Part shown: positions 25,606 to 35,134 of the stretch, piece by piece
Numbering within the stretch: the stretch's first letter is position 1
How the letters are laid out: each line of letters starts with the position of its first letter
Assembly (NCBI GenBank): GCA_012719125.1
Contig: JAAYAY010000068.1
Span: 1 to 64,000 of the forward strand
Length of the DNA: 64,000 nucleotides
DNA from: Planctomycetaceae bacterium
GTDB taxonomy: Bacteria; Planctomycetota; Planctomycetia; Pirellulales; Thermoguttaceae
Reading direction: 5' to 3'
Translations under genes and position numbers: made by a program
The notes under the pieces: model-generated
Databases searched by the model: none
Told to the model about the DNA's origin: nothing
What the model saw: only the letters and a program-made list of their open reading frames with translations

Positions 25606-27417
25606 TTACTCCGGCGAGCTCTTTTCGGACTTGGGCGCCGGGGCCGGTTTCTCTTCCGGCTTGGGTTCCTGGGGCGGCTCTTCCGTCTTGGGCGTCGAGG
25701 GCGCTTCCTTCTTCTCCTTTTTTGGTGAAGGCAACATTTGCTCGCGCCAGGGTTTGCCGGCCTGGTAGCTCTCCAGTTCCTTCTTGAGCTGTTCGAGCGT
25801 TTCGGCATCTCCTTCCTTGTCGGCCTCGGCCAGCTCGACGGCTTTCTGCGACCACTCCATGGCCGATTTCATGTCGCCCGAATCGGCATAGGCGGCGGCC
25901 AGGGTGCTGAGAATATGGGCGGCCTTGTACTCGGTCAATTCGCAAGCTTTCTTGGCCAACTCGATCGCCCGTTTGGGATCGCGCAGCTTGTCGGTCGGCG
26001 AGGTACAGAGAACCCAGGCCAGATTGTTGAGAGTACCCGAGTCGTCGGGCATCAAATGGGCCGCTTTTTCGAGATCGGCGATCGCTTCGGCGTGTTTGCC
26101 GAGAGAGAGGTAGGCGTCGCCGCGGAGCCGGAGAGCGACCTTGTTCCCCGGGTCCTTTTCCAGAACCTGGCTATACATCTCAACGGCCTTCTCGTAGTCT
26201 TCATCGCTGCTGTAGAAGGTGCCGAGCTGAAGGATGACGGCCTCGTCTTCGGGAGAATCCTTCTGGAGTTCCTTGAGAACGTTGATGGCGTCGTCCACGT
26301 GATCCGAGCCGGCAAGCAGCAGGGCCTGGAACTTCTTGACGCGGGAACGTGTCTCGGGGGTGATGCTCGGATGTTGGAGGGCGCGCTGGACGTCGGCGAG
26401 GGCCAGGTCGAAGTTGCCGAGTTCCTGGTGCACGCTGCCGCGCATGAGCAAGACCGACAGGTTGTTCGGGTCCAACTCGAAGGCCTTGTCCAGCACCTTG
26501 ATGGCTTCGTCGAACTGGGATCGGATGGCGAAGATCTGCCCTATGTGGAGCAGGGGCTGGGCGGAGTTGGGGGCAATCTCGGCGAGCTTTTCGAAATTCT
26601 TGAGGGCTTCGTTGAGAAGCTTCTCTCGCTTCTTCTCGTCCTCCTCCGGCTTGACCTTGCTCGGCTTCTTCTCTCCCTCTCCTTCCCCTTCGCCGGTTGC
26701 CTCGTCGAACAGGGCCATACCCAGCGCCAGCAGGGTCAGAGGATGGTCGGGCTTCAACTCCGCCGATTTCCGCAGATCGGCGATGGCCTTCTCACTCTGT
26801 TCCGTGTCGGCGTAGATGGAACCTCGCAGGCGATAGGCGTCTGCCGAGTTGGGATAGGCTTTGACCGCCTGGTCGAGCAACTCGATTTTCTTCTGATTGT
26901 CTTCCTCCAGGGATACCTTGAGAATCAGGCAGTCAGCCAGGGCCGGCGGGTCCGATTCGCTCAAACGGATAGCCTCGTCGAGGGCCTCTCCGGCACGCTT
27001 CGGATCGCCTTCAGGGAGCATATTCAGGCGGGCCACCATCTGGAGGGCGTCCAGTTGATTCGGGAGCAATTTGAGTGCCAATTCCAGGTCGCGAAGGGCG
27101 GCTTGGCGAAACTGGGGCCACATGGGAGACGGGGGGACCTGCTTGAACACCTGCTCGCCCACCAGGAGACCCCGTCGAATGCGGGTGGCGCCCAGAAGCT
27201 GCTCGGCGAAAGGCCGGTGGTCGTCGTCCAGCCCTTTTTCGAGGGCGGCCTCGCAGCGGCGGATGACTTCGGCCAGATCGGAGAGGGATTGGGCGGTCAG
27301 TTTCAACTCCGTGGCCCGGTCGAGGTCCTCCAGGCCGGGATTCTGGGCTTGAGCCGTTCCACAGACGATTCCAGCGAAGGCCAGAGTCAGACAGACACCA
27401 CGGATGGTCGCGATCAT
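25606..27417 (-). CDS. Secreted tetratricopeptide repeat protein
   Basis: 603 residues with a signal peptide (about 1-24, ending AQAQN). At least ten TPR units cover residues 60-530, for example PNSADAYRLRGSIYADTEQ, PNNLSVLLMRGSVHQELGN and PGNKVALRLRGDAYLSLGKH. A short acidic/lysine-rich low-complexity insert (EGEGEGEKKPSKVK) splits the array. The last 60 residues are rich in K, E and P (SPKKEKKEAPSTPK), a disordered tail. TPR solenoids bind other proteins. It lies downstream of the large CHAT-domain gene (178-base gap) on the same strand and is likely functionally linked. Confidence 0.9.
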   Translation of the reverse strand: MIATIRGVCLTLAFAGIVCGTAQAQNPGLEDLDRATELKLTAQSLSDLAEVIRRCEAALEKGLDDDHRPFAEQLLGATRIRRGLLVGEQVFKQVPPSPMWPQFRQAALRDLELALKLLPNQLDALQMVARLNMLPEGDPKRAGEALDEAIRLSESDPPALADCLILKVSLEEDNQKKIELLDQAVKAYPNSADAYRLRGSIYADTEQSEKAIADLRKSAELKPDHPLTLLALGMALFDEATGEGEGEGEKKPSKVKPEEDEKKREKLLNEALKNFEKLAEIAPNSAQPLLHIGQIFAIRSQFDEAIKVLDKAFELDPNNLSVLLMRGSVHQELGNFDLALADVQRALQHPSITPETRSRVKKFQALLLAGSDHVDDAINVLKELQKDSPEDEAVILQLGTFYSSDEDYEKAVEMYSQVLEKDPGNKVALRLRGDAYLSLGKHAEAIADLEKAAHLMPDDSGTLNNLAWVLCTSPTDKLRDPKRAIELAKKACELTEYKAAHILSTLAAAYADSGDMKSAMEWSQKAVELAEADKEGDAETLEQLKKELESYQAGKPWREQMLPSPKKEKKEAPSTPKTEEPPQEPKPEEKPAPAPKSEKSSPE

Positions 27418-27595
27418 GGAGAGCCTCCCTTGCTTTGTTCTCAGCGGCCGCCGTTGCGGGCAGGACGGCCGATTCTTCTGCCAGCGATGTTACGATCAAT
27501 TATTGCGGTTTCGAGCCGCAAATGCCATAGCATAGGGCGGCAAGGTTGGCGGCTGTTGCGTCATTTTCGCGGAGGCGCGAATCACGCAAGGCCAC

Positions 27596-30500
27596 TTAGC
27601 GGAGCAATTCGGCGTCGGGGAGGGCGGCCTGCGGGACTCCCGGGGATGGATTGGGGACGCCCGAGTTGAACAACATAAAGGCGCCCCAGAAGAGCGGATG
27701 GTTTGCATTGGGCGCGACGCCTTGTACATTGCGCACCCGCGGTTCACGATCGACTTCCAACCGAGAACCTGCGACGATCCGGACCGCTCGCTGGTAGGCG
27801 TCGGCCGGCGCGGTGTGGGGGAGTTCCTGGGTGAATTCCCGGACGAAGTCGATGGACGCCTGGCCCCCGGACCGCCAACGACTGAGCAGGATGGTGCGGG
27901 CACTGTTGGCCATGAGGGCGCATACGCTGAGGAACATCTCTTGACCGGGGGCAGTGGAGGAAGCGGACTTGAGGGCGTCCTCGGCCGACGTGTGAAAACC
28001 TGGGAGCATGATCACGGAAGGGCCGCCGAACGGCAGGGGGAACCAATCGGCCAGGGCATTTCCCGGGCGGCCGCGTTCGGCTTGCAGCGGCGCCCAGGCA
28101 TAGGGATCGCCGGCGGGGGGCCGGATGTCGTCGAGCACGATCAAGTCGGTTACCAGCGGTGCGAGCAGAGAAGCAGGCGCGGGCAGCGGAGACGACGGGA
28201 ACTGAACGGTTCGGGGAACGGCATGGGCAATGCGATCGAAAGCCGCCCGGGCGACGGAATCGTCGTCGCGGACGAAGAGGCGTCCGAGGGCCACGTGCGT
28301 TTGAGTGCCGGCGGACTGTTCCGGCGAAGGTTCCAGTTGGATTGCCAGGGAGACCGTGGGGGCGTAGCGGATGCGGAAACGATCGATGAGTGGGCGGAGT
28401 TGGCCGTTGACGTCCACCTGCAGGGTCTCGAAGGGGACGTACCAGAGGAGGTCGTCGGGCACGATTACGAGTTCCGGAAACTCGGTGGTGAAGTCGGCGG
28501 TCGACCCCTCCAACAGAACTTGGAGAAGCAGCTTTGCGGATTCCTTCCATTTCTGGTCGGACAGTTCTTCCACGGTGAATTCGCGATTGCCGTCGTATTG
28601 CCCCATGTCGCGCAAGACGGCGACGATGCCCTTGGTGAGCCTGGCCGGCGGGGGAAGGCGCCAGAAGCCGTAGGCGTCGCGGTTCAGCAGGAATCCGTAG
28701 ATCTCGCCTTTCGCCTTGTAGAATGCCAGGACCGCGTGGCCCTCAGGCAGGTTCTCGCGGATCTGTTTGAGCGGGCGGACGGGCGGAAAGACGAGGCTGG
28801 CCGCATCTCGCCGCACGGCCATTTCGCGCAGGAGCGATTCCTGTTGATCGCTCACCTGCTGCCACTGCTCGAACAACTTGCGTTGGTTGAGCAGCGTTTC
28901 CTGATCCGGTGCGATGAGCGGAACGGCTGCGAGCTGTTGCCGAATCTGCCGGGCCTTCTGCGACAAGGCTTCGTAGGCGGCGTATTCGGTTCGGAGATTC
29001 TGGCGTTCCAGTTGCAGTTCTCGCGTCAACTCCCGATCAGGAGCTTCGAGGATGGTTCGCAGCGAGAGGAGGCGTCCTCCGAAGGGAAGCGAGCTGTGGA
29101 AGCGATGCCGGCGCGAGAGGTCGGCGATCTCCAAGGCCCGATCGTTTTCCTTGCGATCTCTGGCCAGCAAAAACCAGTTTTCGTACGACTGGGGGTGAGG
29201 CGTCTTGAGATAGGCGAGCGCCTCCATCGGTTGCAGGGCCCAATCGAGTCCGCTTGGATCGCGCAACAGGATTTCATACATTCCGACGGCTGCTCGCGGA
29301 CTGAGAGGGCTGTTGATGGAGATGTTTCCGGTCGCGCCGTGATGATCGAGCCGGCCCAACTGGAACAGCCATCGCGAGGCGCCCCGCATGAAGGTCATGC
29401 TTTGCGTCAGTGCCTGGTAGCCTTCGTTGAGCCGGTTCTCCTGGAAGTGCAGCGTCGCCGTCAGGAAGCTGTGTCGACCGCCGATCATCCCGTGGCCCAT
29501 GGTGGTGCGGACGGTCAGGGCTTTTGCGTCCGCCAGTGCCTTGGTTGCTTCGCGCGACTCGCGGCCGGCCAGACGGCATTCGGCTGCATCGAGAAGCAGG
29601 GACGCCTGGGCGTGCCGGAGGCCTTTGACCTTGGCCCACGCCGTGGCGGCCGGAAGCGACGGGTAGAGGCCCTGGCCGTTGGATGCGAGGTGGGCAACGG
29701 TTGCGAGGTAAAGCGATTCCTCGATCACGTTGAGGTCGTAGAAGTAGGCCGAGATGCTGGCCTCGCTGAGATAGTTGAGGGCATTTTTGTATTCGCCCCG
29801 GGCCAGCGCCAGACGCCCCAGTTCGACCAGAACCGTCGGGGTCAGGGGATGGTCGTATTGACCTGCTGCAACGATGGCGTGATCCAAGACCGGGATGGCT
29901 TCGGTCAGTTTCCCTGCGGCGACCAGGGCCAATCCAAGTTCTGCCTCAATCCAGCTCTGCGACCAATGGTTGGGCGGTCCGGGACGCCGGGAAAGCACGT
30001 CGACCAGGTCCCTGGTGACCGGGTCCTCAGGGCAAAGGGGGCCGAGCAGTTCCGTACGCCGGCGGATGGCGAGACAAGTGCAGCGGACGATTTCGGCAGT
30101 GCGGATGCGCAAGATGACGGCTTGCTGAACGATTCCTCCTCGTTGGATCTGCTGGTTGATGTTGACCTCTCCCTGGCGAATGCCCATGGTTTCCTGAAAG
30201 TCGCCCAGCTTGGCACCGCGGGCACTGGTGCCCCAGGGGCAGGGCTGCCAATTGCCGAGACGGGGATCTTGAAACTGGACGAGGAGGAACCAGTCGTTGT
30301 ACTGGATGTAGAGCTGGATGGCTGTCGTGAAGTTGTCGAGCGCCTGCTCCAGTTGTCCCATCTGGTAGTAGCACTCGCCGATCATTGCGTGGTAACAGAT
30401 CGAATCCAGCCAGAGCGCCCCCGGCTTCTTGATGGCCCCTCGCCTTTCATTGATGAGCGTATCGAGAGCGTCCTTGAATTCTCCCTCGTGGAAATCGTTG

Positions 30501-30694
30501 AAAGCGAGCCTGTAGCGTGTGGAAGGGATTTCGTCCGACCCAATCCCCTGGCCGGTCGAGGAGGCAGCCAGGAGCAGCAGAATGACCCCGCCGGCAAACC
30601 CGATTGCCGACGGCGGAAGGCGTCGCGGGTCGGAGGCAGCTTTCACCGGCATTCCTATGCCGGTCCTCAGCAGGTAGGTTCTCGGGATCTGCAT
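27596..30694 (-). CDS. Large TPR-CHAT domain protein (caspase-fold peptidase family)
   Basis: 1032 residues. It starts with a signal or anchor segment (about 28-47), then helical TPR-like repeats (about 60-640, including LYIQYNDWFLL and ALARGEYKNALNYL). The C-terminal CHAT domain (about 690-1030) has VPFETLQV, RFRIRYAPTVSLAI, a candidate catalytic histidine H901 in LPGFHTSAE and cysteine C925 in FLSVCALMANS. The CHAT family is related to caspases and separase and is often fused to TPRs. Both catalytic residues appear kept, but their context differs from the usual HLATHG, so activity is uncertain. The substrate is unknown. Confidence 0.85.
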   Translation of the reverse strand: MQIPRTYLLRTGIGMPVKAASDPRRLPPSAIGFAGGVILLLLAASSTGQGIGSDEIPSTRYRLAFNDFHEGEFKDALDTLINERRGAIKKPGALWLDSICYHAMIGECYYQMGQLEQALDNFTTAIQLYIQYNDWFLLVQFQDPRLGNWQPCPWGTSARGAKLGDFQETMGIRQGEVNINQQIQRGGIVQQAVILRIRTAEIVRCTCLAIRRRTELLGPLCPEDPVTRDLVDVLSRRPGPPNHWSQSWIEAELGLALVAAGKLTEAIPVLDHAIVAAGQYDHPLTPTVLVELGRLALARGEYKNALNYLSEASISAYFYDLNVIEESLYLATVAHLASNGQGLYPSLPAATAWAKVKGLRHAQASLLLDAAECRLAGRESREATKALADAKALTVRTTMGHGMIGGRHSFLTATLHFQENRLNEGYQALTQSMTFMRGASRWLFQLGRLDHHGATGNISINSPLSPRAAVGMYEILLRDPSGLDWALQPMEALAYLKTPHPQSYENWFLLARDRKENDRALEIADLSRRHRFHSSLPFGGRLLSLRTILEAPDRELTRELQLERQNLRTEYAAYEALSQKARQIRQQLAAVPLIAPDQETLLNQRKLFEQWQQVSDQQESLLREMAVRRDAASLVFPPVRPLKQIRENLPEGHAVLAFYKAKGEIYGFLLNRDAYGFWRLPPPARLTKGIVAVLRDMGQYDGNREFTVEELSDQKWKESAKLLLQVLLEGSTADFTTEFPELVIVPDDLLWYVPFETLQVDVNGQLRPLIDRFRIRYAPTVSLAIQLEPSPEQSAGTQTHVALGRLFVRDDDSVARAAFDRIAHAVPRTVQFPSSPLPAPASLLAPLVTDLIVLDDIRPPAGDPYAWAPLQAERGRPGNALADWFPLPFGGPSVIMLPGFHTSAEDALKSASSTAPGQEMFLSVCALMANSARTILLSRWRSGGQASIDFVREFTQELPHTAPADAYQRAVRIVAGSRLEVDREPRVRNVQGVAPNANHPLFWGAFMLFNSGVPNPSPGVPQAALPDAELLR

Positions 30695-31205
30695 GCTTGG
30701 TGCTCCTGCGTGTTTCAGCGCGGACGGCCCGAATTCTCGGCGGAAGATGAGATTGCGTCTCCAGTTTTGGGCCTTCCTACAATGATATTACTTTTCTACC
30801 GATTGGCTCCTTGTTGGGGCCCAAGCCGGGCTCATTTCTGCCAGTTTCTCAAGGCTGTGCCGGTGGCGAACTGCGCGACGTTGGCTGGACAGGCATTATG
30901 GGGCGGACGGTTGGCGGCTCTTTTCTCTCCGGCCAGGCAAGTTCGGCCTGCATGACGGAGATGGATGTAACGTTCATCATTGAAAGAACTTACGACTTCC
31001 GATAGGGGGAGTGTTGGCCACGCGTGGGCGAATGGGCCCGCCGTGGTCGGGTGAATCTCGGGTTGTGTCTCAAGTTGACGCGGTTGTTCGGACGATAGGG
31101 ATCGTAACGATTGTGTCGGTTAGCGGGGCCTGTGCGCGGCGCGGAGGGTTGCCGCCCGAACGCTTTGAACGATTTTCCCGAATGCTAATGCTGAGGAGAT
31201 GGCCA
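30695..31205. other. Divergent intergenic region, no gene seen
   Basis: It holds the promoter regions of the CHAT gene and the small lipoprotein gene, neither precisely placed. The stretch 30770-30990 is AT-richer. A frame running in phase with the lipoprotein gene from 31011 lacks a ribosome binding site until 31194. Confidence 0.5.
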
Positions 31206-31445
31206 ATGAGCGGCACCACCACGCGATTGCGTCCGCTGCGAGCCTTTCTGGTCGGTCTGGTGATCGCTGCCGCCGCCGCTGCAACGACCGGTTGTCAGGT
31301 GGATTTGGGCGGACAAACACTGCCGAGTCCCTGGTACACGACCGACGACGTCCAGTACTTCCCGCCGGGCCCCGAGTTCAAGCTCCAACGCGAGGCAACG
31401 GCCCTGAAGAAGGCCCAGGAAGAGGCCGGAACGCGGCAATTGTAG
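31206..31445 (+). CDS. Small lipoprotein
   Basis: 79 residues, from the ATG with AGGAG seven bases upstream. The N-terminal signal (about 8-28, alanine-rich) ends in the lipobox TTGC, giving a mature protein of about 50 residues. Its notable segment is GGQTLPSPWYTTDDVQYFPP, followed by a charged helix (KLQREATALKKAQEEA). Planctomycetes have several copies of this type as I recall. Function unknown. Confidence 0.75.
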   Translation: MSGTTTRLRPLRAFLVGLVIAAAAAATTGCQVDLGGQTLPSPWYTTDDVQYFPPGPEFKLQREATALKKAQEEAGTRQL

Positions 31446-31661
31446 CCTCCCCGGGCGGAACGGGTCATCAGGCGATCAGACTCCCCGTCGGTGGCTGGGG
31501 CAGCGAATCGGTCCGAAGGCGGTTGGCTTCGGGGACCTATCCATGCCGCCGGCAACCGATGGGGTTGTTGTGCGCAGCCGGAGAGCGGAGACCAGTTTTG
31601 GGTCTTCGAAGGCACGAACACGACATGAATGCGGAAGCAGCAAGATCCGAGGTTCCACGCC

Positions 31662-31976
31662 GTGCCTGATTTCGAACTGTCCAGCGTTGCCCAACAATGG
31701 ATCAACGTCACGTTGATCTGGGTGGGGTTCGGTACGCTTGCCGGGCTTCTGGCCCGGGCCTTGATCCCGGGGCAGGAGCCGCGGGGGGCGGTAGGAACCG
31801 TGGTGATCGGCATCGTGGGGACGGCGATCGGCCTGTTTGCTCTCAGTTGGGCGTTGAAGCGCCCGACGTTCAATCCCATCAGTCCGCTGGGATTCTTTGC
31901 CTCCGTCGGCGGGTCTTTCGTGCTGGTGATCGTCTATCGGCTGGCCGCACTTCGCTGGTTGAGCGACGGCGAATAG
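31662..31976 (+). CDS. GlsB/YeaQ/YmgE-like small membrane protein
   Basis: 104 residues from a GTG with GAGG upstream; an ATG eleven codons earlier is an alternative. Three membrane segments (about 18-36, 45-62 and 78-95) match the transglycosylase-associated/YeaQ family: GFGTLAGLLARALIPGQEPR resembles the family's GxLAGxLA-x-x-IxPG pattern, and GTVVIGIVGTAIG the second glycine-rich segment. Members are stress-associated with unknown mechanism. The stop codon is six bases from that of the convergent porin gene. Confidence 0.75.
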   Translation: MPDFELSSVAQQWINVTLIWVGFGTLAGLLARALIPGQEPRGAVGTVVIGIVGTAIGLFALSWALKRPTFNPISPLGFFASVGGSFVLVIVYRLAALRWLSDGE

Positions 31977-31982
31977 AGTCGC

Positions 31983-33089
31983 TCAGAACGTGACGATCAC
32001 GTCGAATCCGCCCGAGAACTGCTGGTCGTCCGTTCCGTCGTTGAAGGGCAGGCAGCCCGGCACGTAGGTTCCCGAGAACCAGTCGTAGCGGAGTTCCGGC
32101 CGGATGATGAGCCGTGACGTGGGACGCCAATTCAGCCCGGCGGTCAGTTCGTAGAAGTTGCCCGAGAGCTCTCCGGGGGCGACCCGGGCGGCGTCGCGGT
32201 CCTGGAACCACTCGAAGCGGATCCCGGCAGCGAGGGTGTCGGTGAGGTCGTACTGCAGGTACTGGACGATTCCGGTCCAGAGTGCGTCGTCTCCCGCGGA
32301 AAGGCCGGACTGGATGGCGAAATCGTTGTGCAGGATCCAGGCGAGGCGTTCCGTCAGGGCCAGCTCGAAGACCAGGCTGTGCATGTAGAGATCGCCTTCA
32401 TCGCGCGGAAGCGACCCGGCGGAGCAGAAGTAAGTGACGGTGAGATCCTCGAGGCCGGCCCAGGTCACACCGCCGAGAAACGTGGATGCGCCGCCGTTGT
32501 CGGTGAATCCGGCGTCCCAGCCGTTGGTCCAACCGGCATGGAAGGTGAGAGCGTCGCTGGTCTCCCAGGTTCCCAGAACTCCGGTGTGGGTGGCGGGTTC
32601 GGCATAGAAGTAGGAGTAGGAATTCGACGAGAAGAAGCCAGGCGGGTCGTCCACGCACTCCCAACCGATGGACGTCAGGAATCGCCCGGCCTTGACCTTG
32701 AAATCGCCATATCCGACCTCGCCAAAGAGTTGGGGCATGGCGGAGCCGTAGTCGTCGGAGGAATTCCAGTCGGCGTCCCAACTGCCGTCGCCGAAGGCTT
32801 GCATGGAGGATGCGTCGCTGCCGAACATGTAGTCGACTCGGCCGCCGAAATCCCAGCCGCCGCTGGTATCGAGGGTTTTCTCGGCAAAGCCCCAGAGTTG
32901 GTTCACCGTGTAGGCGTTGCCGATGCGTTTGGTTCCGAGGGGACCGTTGTCGGTGGTGCCCCAGGCGTTTGCGTGGACACCCGACGAGAACCATCCGCCC
33001 CAATCGAAATTGTCGTCGCACAACGCGGTTCTGGAAGCTTCGGTCGAGGCGAGCGCTGCCAGGAGGGTGACAGCGATCATTCGTATCAT
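31983..33089 (-). CDS. Outer-membrane beta-barrel protein (BBP2-type porin)
   Basis: 368 residues. The start at 33089 is preceded by GGGGAG and gives a clean signal peptide (cleavage near ALCDDN). The mature protein has alternating aromatic/hydrophobic strands typical of a beta-barrel, with WGFAEKTLDTSGGWDFGGRVDYMFG, YGDFKVKAGRFLTSIGWE and a phenylalanine-ending C-terminus (GGFDVIVTF), as expected for outer-membrane insertion. It resembles the planctomycete BBP2/putative porin family. The transported solute cannot be predicted. Confidence 0.88.
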   Translation of the reverse strand: MIRMIAVTLLAALASTEASRTALCDDNFDWGGWFSSGVHANAWGTTDNGPLGTKRIGNAYTVNQLWGFAEKTLDTSGGWDFGGRVDYMFGSDASSMQAFGDGSWDADWNSSDDYGSAMPQLFGEVGYGDFKVKAGRFLTSIGWECVDDPPGFFSSNSYSYFYAEPATHTGVLGTWETSDALTFHAGWTNGWDAGFTDNGGASTFLGGVTWAGLEDLTVTYFCSAGSLPRDEGDLYMHSLVFELALTERLAWILHNDFAIQSGLSAGDDALWTGIVQYLQYDLTDTLAAGIRFEWFQDRDAARVAPGELSGNFYELTAGLNWRPTSRLIIRPELRYDWFSGTYVPGCLPFNDGTDDQQFSGGFDVIVTF

Positions 33090-33504
33090 GACGGCTCCCC
33101 GCGACTTCGGCATGTGAATATCCAGCTACCTCAGGCTTGGTTATCGGGCGCGAGGTCGTTCCAGATCGAGCGGGAAGGGCGAGCCGGGGAGCGAATCGGC
33201 CAACACGAGGGGCCGGCGATTGGGCTGTCGCGGCTGCGAAAGGGATGGCGCGAAGTGCGAAGAATCGGCGGCAACCGAGGGTATCACGTAAGCGGTTGAG
33301 GCCAGCTTTCGGGATCAGGTGAAGTGTGGGGCAGGCGGACGACCGCGACGCAGGTCCTCGGCTTCGTAACGCTTTTCGGAATAACAGGTTCTGGCGATAA
33401 GGCGGGCCTTCGGCAGGGTCTGCGAAGGCCGGATTCTAACCAATCTCTCACCGAGACGGTGGATTCCACGTTCCGGCTTTCGTTCTCACCCTGGGAACCA
33501 AGTT

Positions 33505-33583
33505 TTGAGTCTTTGTTCGGGACTTGTGCGCATGGTGCGTGCATGTTTGTGAAGGTTGGGTTGCGGGCCTGTCCCGCTCTGGG
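33505..33583 (+). repeat. 80-bp dispersed repeat, copy C
   Basis: Matches copies A, B and D. It ends seven bases before the ATG of the DUF4956 gene, so it occupies the gene's 5' leader. Confidence 0.9.
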
Positions 33584-33590
33584 AACGACC

Positions 33591-34289
33591 ATGCAAGATC
33601 AAATCCAAGAATCCTGGAGACAGCTCCAAGAGTCGGTGTCGATCGCCCAGAACATCTCGGCCATCACCCTGGCGGCTTATCTTTTGCTGGGCGGGTTCTT
33701 GGCGCTCTACATCCGGCTCCTTTATCGATACTACGGCTCGTCGGCCTCGGACAGCGACTCGATCACCCGGGTCTTTCCGCTGCTGACCCTGGTCACCATC
33801 GGGGTCATTTGCGTGGTGAAGTCGTCGCTCGCCTTGTCTCTCGGGCTGGTCGGCGCCCTGTCGATCGTTCGGTTTCGTGCGGCGATCAAGGAGCCGGAAG
33901 AACTCGTCTACTTGTTCCTCTGTATCGGAGTGGGGCTCGCCCTGGGAGCCGGGTTGCCCCTGCTGGCCGTCGTGCTGGTGCTGGCGGCCACGGTGTTCAT
34001 CGTCGGCATGCACCTGGCCGGTCGCGGCCGGCGGCAACACCATCTGCTGCTGACGATCACGGGCGACACGGAGCGCCACTTCGGCAACGACTGCGGCGCT
34101 TTGACAGTGGTTGAGGAACTGGCCGGGCAGTACACCTTGCAGCGGTGCGATATCGAGAACGGCCGCGGGCAGGTACGGCTCGTCTTGAACCGGGCCGAAG
34201 GCCGCGAAACGGTGGCTCTGATGGCTCAGCTTCGCGAGCGGCTGCCCGACTGCGAGTTCTCCTACGTCAACATGAACTCGGTGTTTTGA
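33591..34289 (+). CDS. DUF4956 membrane protein
   Basis: 232 residues. Three or four membrane segments lie in the first 140 residues (around 18-40, 60-75 and 110-140). The segment between carries the family signature SLALSLGLVGALSIVRFRAAIKEPEELVYLF, which is characteristic of DUF4956. The cytoplasmic C-terminus (about 150-232) looks like a small ferredoxin-like alpha/beta domain. DUF4956 genes are commonly found next to VTC and CotH genes, as here (43-base gap to the VTC gene). The biochemical role is unknown. A longer frame reading back through the repeat has no better start. Confidence 0.92.
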   Translation: MQDQIQESWRQLQESVSIAQNISAITLAAYLLLGGFLALYIRLLYRYYGSSASDSDSITRVFPLLTLVTIGVICVVKSSLALSLGLVGALSIVRFRAAIKEPEELVYLFLCIGVGLALGAGLPLLAVVLVLAATVFIVGMHLAGRGRRQHHLLLTITGDTERHFGNDCGALTVVEELAGQYTLQRCDIENGRGQVRLVLNRAEGRETVALMAQLRERLPDCEFSYVNMNSVF

Positions 34290-34299
34290 ATCAACGACA

Positions 34300-34329
34300 C
34301 TGGATTCCCGCCTGCGCGGGAATGACGGT
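34300..34329. repeat. REP-like repeat, third site
   Basis: A full ATTCCCGCCTGCGCGGGAAT palindrome in the short gap between the DUF4956 and VTC genes. It ends four bases before the VTC start codon, so it would place a hairpin in the polycistronic mRNA. Confidence 0.85.
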
Positions 34330-34332
34330 TCT

Positions 34333-35085
34333 ATGGACACAAGCGAAGCCTGCACACCGGTATTCGAGATTGTCGGTTCGCAATCGACCCGCAGCGACCT
34401 TGCGGTGCGGCGGGAAGTGAAGTTCACGCTGCCCGGAGCCGACCTGGGGAGACTGCGAGACGTTCTCGACGCCAATTGCCGCCGGCTCATTCACAACGAC
34501 CGAATCTCGACCGTCCGAAGCATCTACTTTGACGACGTGCGTCTGTCGGCCTGCCAGGCCAATCTGGCCGGCGTGGGAAAGCGGCAGAAACTCCGCCTCC
34601 GCTGGTACGATTCGTTGAATCCCGGCGCCGACTTCTTCTTCGAGATCAAGTGGCGGGAGAACCGAATCACCGGCAAGCACCGGCTGCAGTTGCGGGCCGC
34701 GCGGCCGTTGGCCGAGATGTCCTATCGGCAGATCATGAACGGTCTGATCGAAGCCCTGCCGAAGCAGCACGTCGGCCGGGTGCTGGCCGCGAGCGAGCCG
34801 GTGGCGATTGTGGAGTATAAGCGGGAACACTTTGCGTCGCCGGACGGGAGCCTGCGAATCACGCTGGACTACGACCTGACGTTCTACGACCAGACCGGCA
34901 AGAGGTACATCAACAAGTCGTTTCCGCACCGGCTCCACGACCTGGTCGTCGTCGAGGGGAAGACTCCCGTCGGACGGGAGAGGGAGTTGCGGGCCATGCT
35001 CTATCCGCTCGCCCTGCGAGTCGGCCGGTGTTCGAAGTACGTTCACGGTTGCCGGTTGCTGAACCTGATCCCTTCCGCTGCCTAG
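34333..35085 (+). CDS. VTC domain protein (polyphosphate polymerase-like)
   Basis: 250 residues covering the VTC catalytic tunnel fold. It shows RREVKFTLPGADLGRL (basic start), the SIYFDD strand, KLRLRWYDS, FFEIKWREN, IVEYKREHFAS, RITLDYDLTFYD and VVVEGKTP, i.e. the alternating charged strands that bind ATP, metal and phosphate in yeast Vtc4. Bacterial homologues are classed as polyphosphate polymerase domain proteins. In this gene set the substrate may differ from polyphosphate. The gene lies between DUF4956 and CotH on one strand. Confidence 0.92.
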   Translation: MDTSEACTPVFEIVGSQSTRSDLAVRREVKFTLPGADLGRLRDVLDANCRRLIHNDRISTVRSIYFDDVRLSACQANLAGVGKRQKLRLRWYDSLNPGADFFFEIKWRENRITGKHRLQLRAARPLAEMSYRQIMNGLIEALPKQHVGRVLAASEPVAIVEYKREHFASPDGSLRITLDYDLTFYDQTGKRYINKSFPHRLHDLVVVEGKTPVGRERELRAMLYPLALRVGRCSKYVHGCRLLNLIPSAA

Positions 35086-35134
35086 AGAGATAGTTTACTG
35101 AACGTGGCGTTCATGCCGCACGAGGAGTACATCG

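Noticed and set aside
25738-27669. A 643-codon + strand frame antisense to the TPR gene
   Set aside because: Same reason: the minus-strand frame gives recognisable TPR units and a signal peptide, the + frame gives nothing recognisable.
27698-30955. A 1085-codon open frame on the + strand antisense to the CHAT gene
   Set aside because: GC-rich genes commonly leave the antisense frame open; the translation is low-complexity with no domain, and the minus-strand frame has clear CHAT and TPR features.
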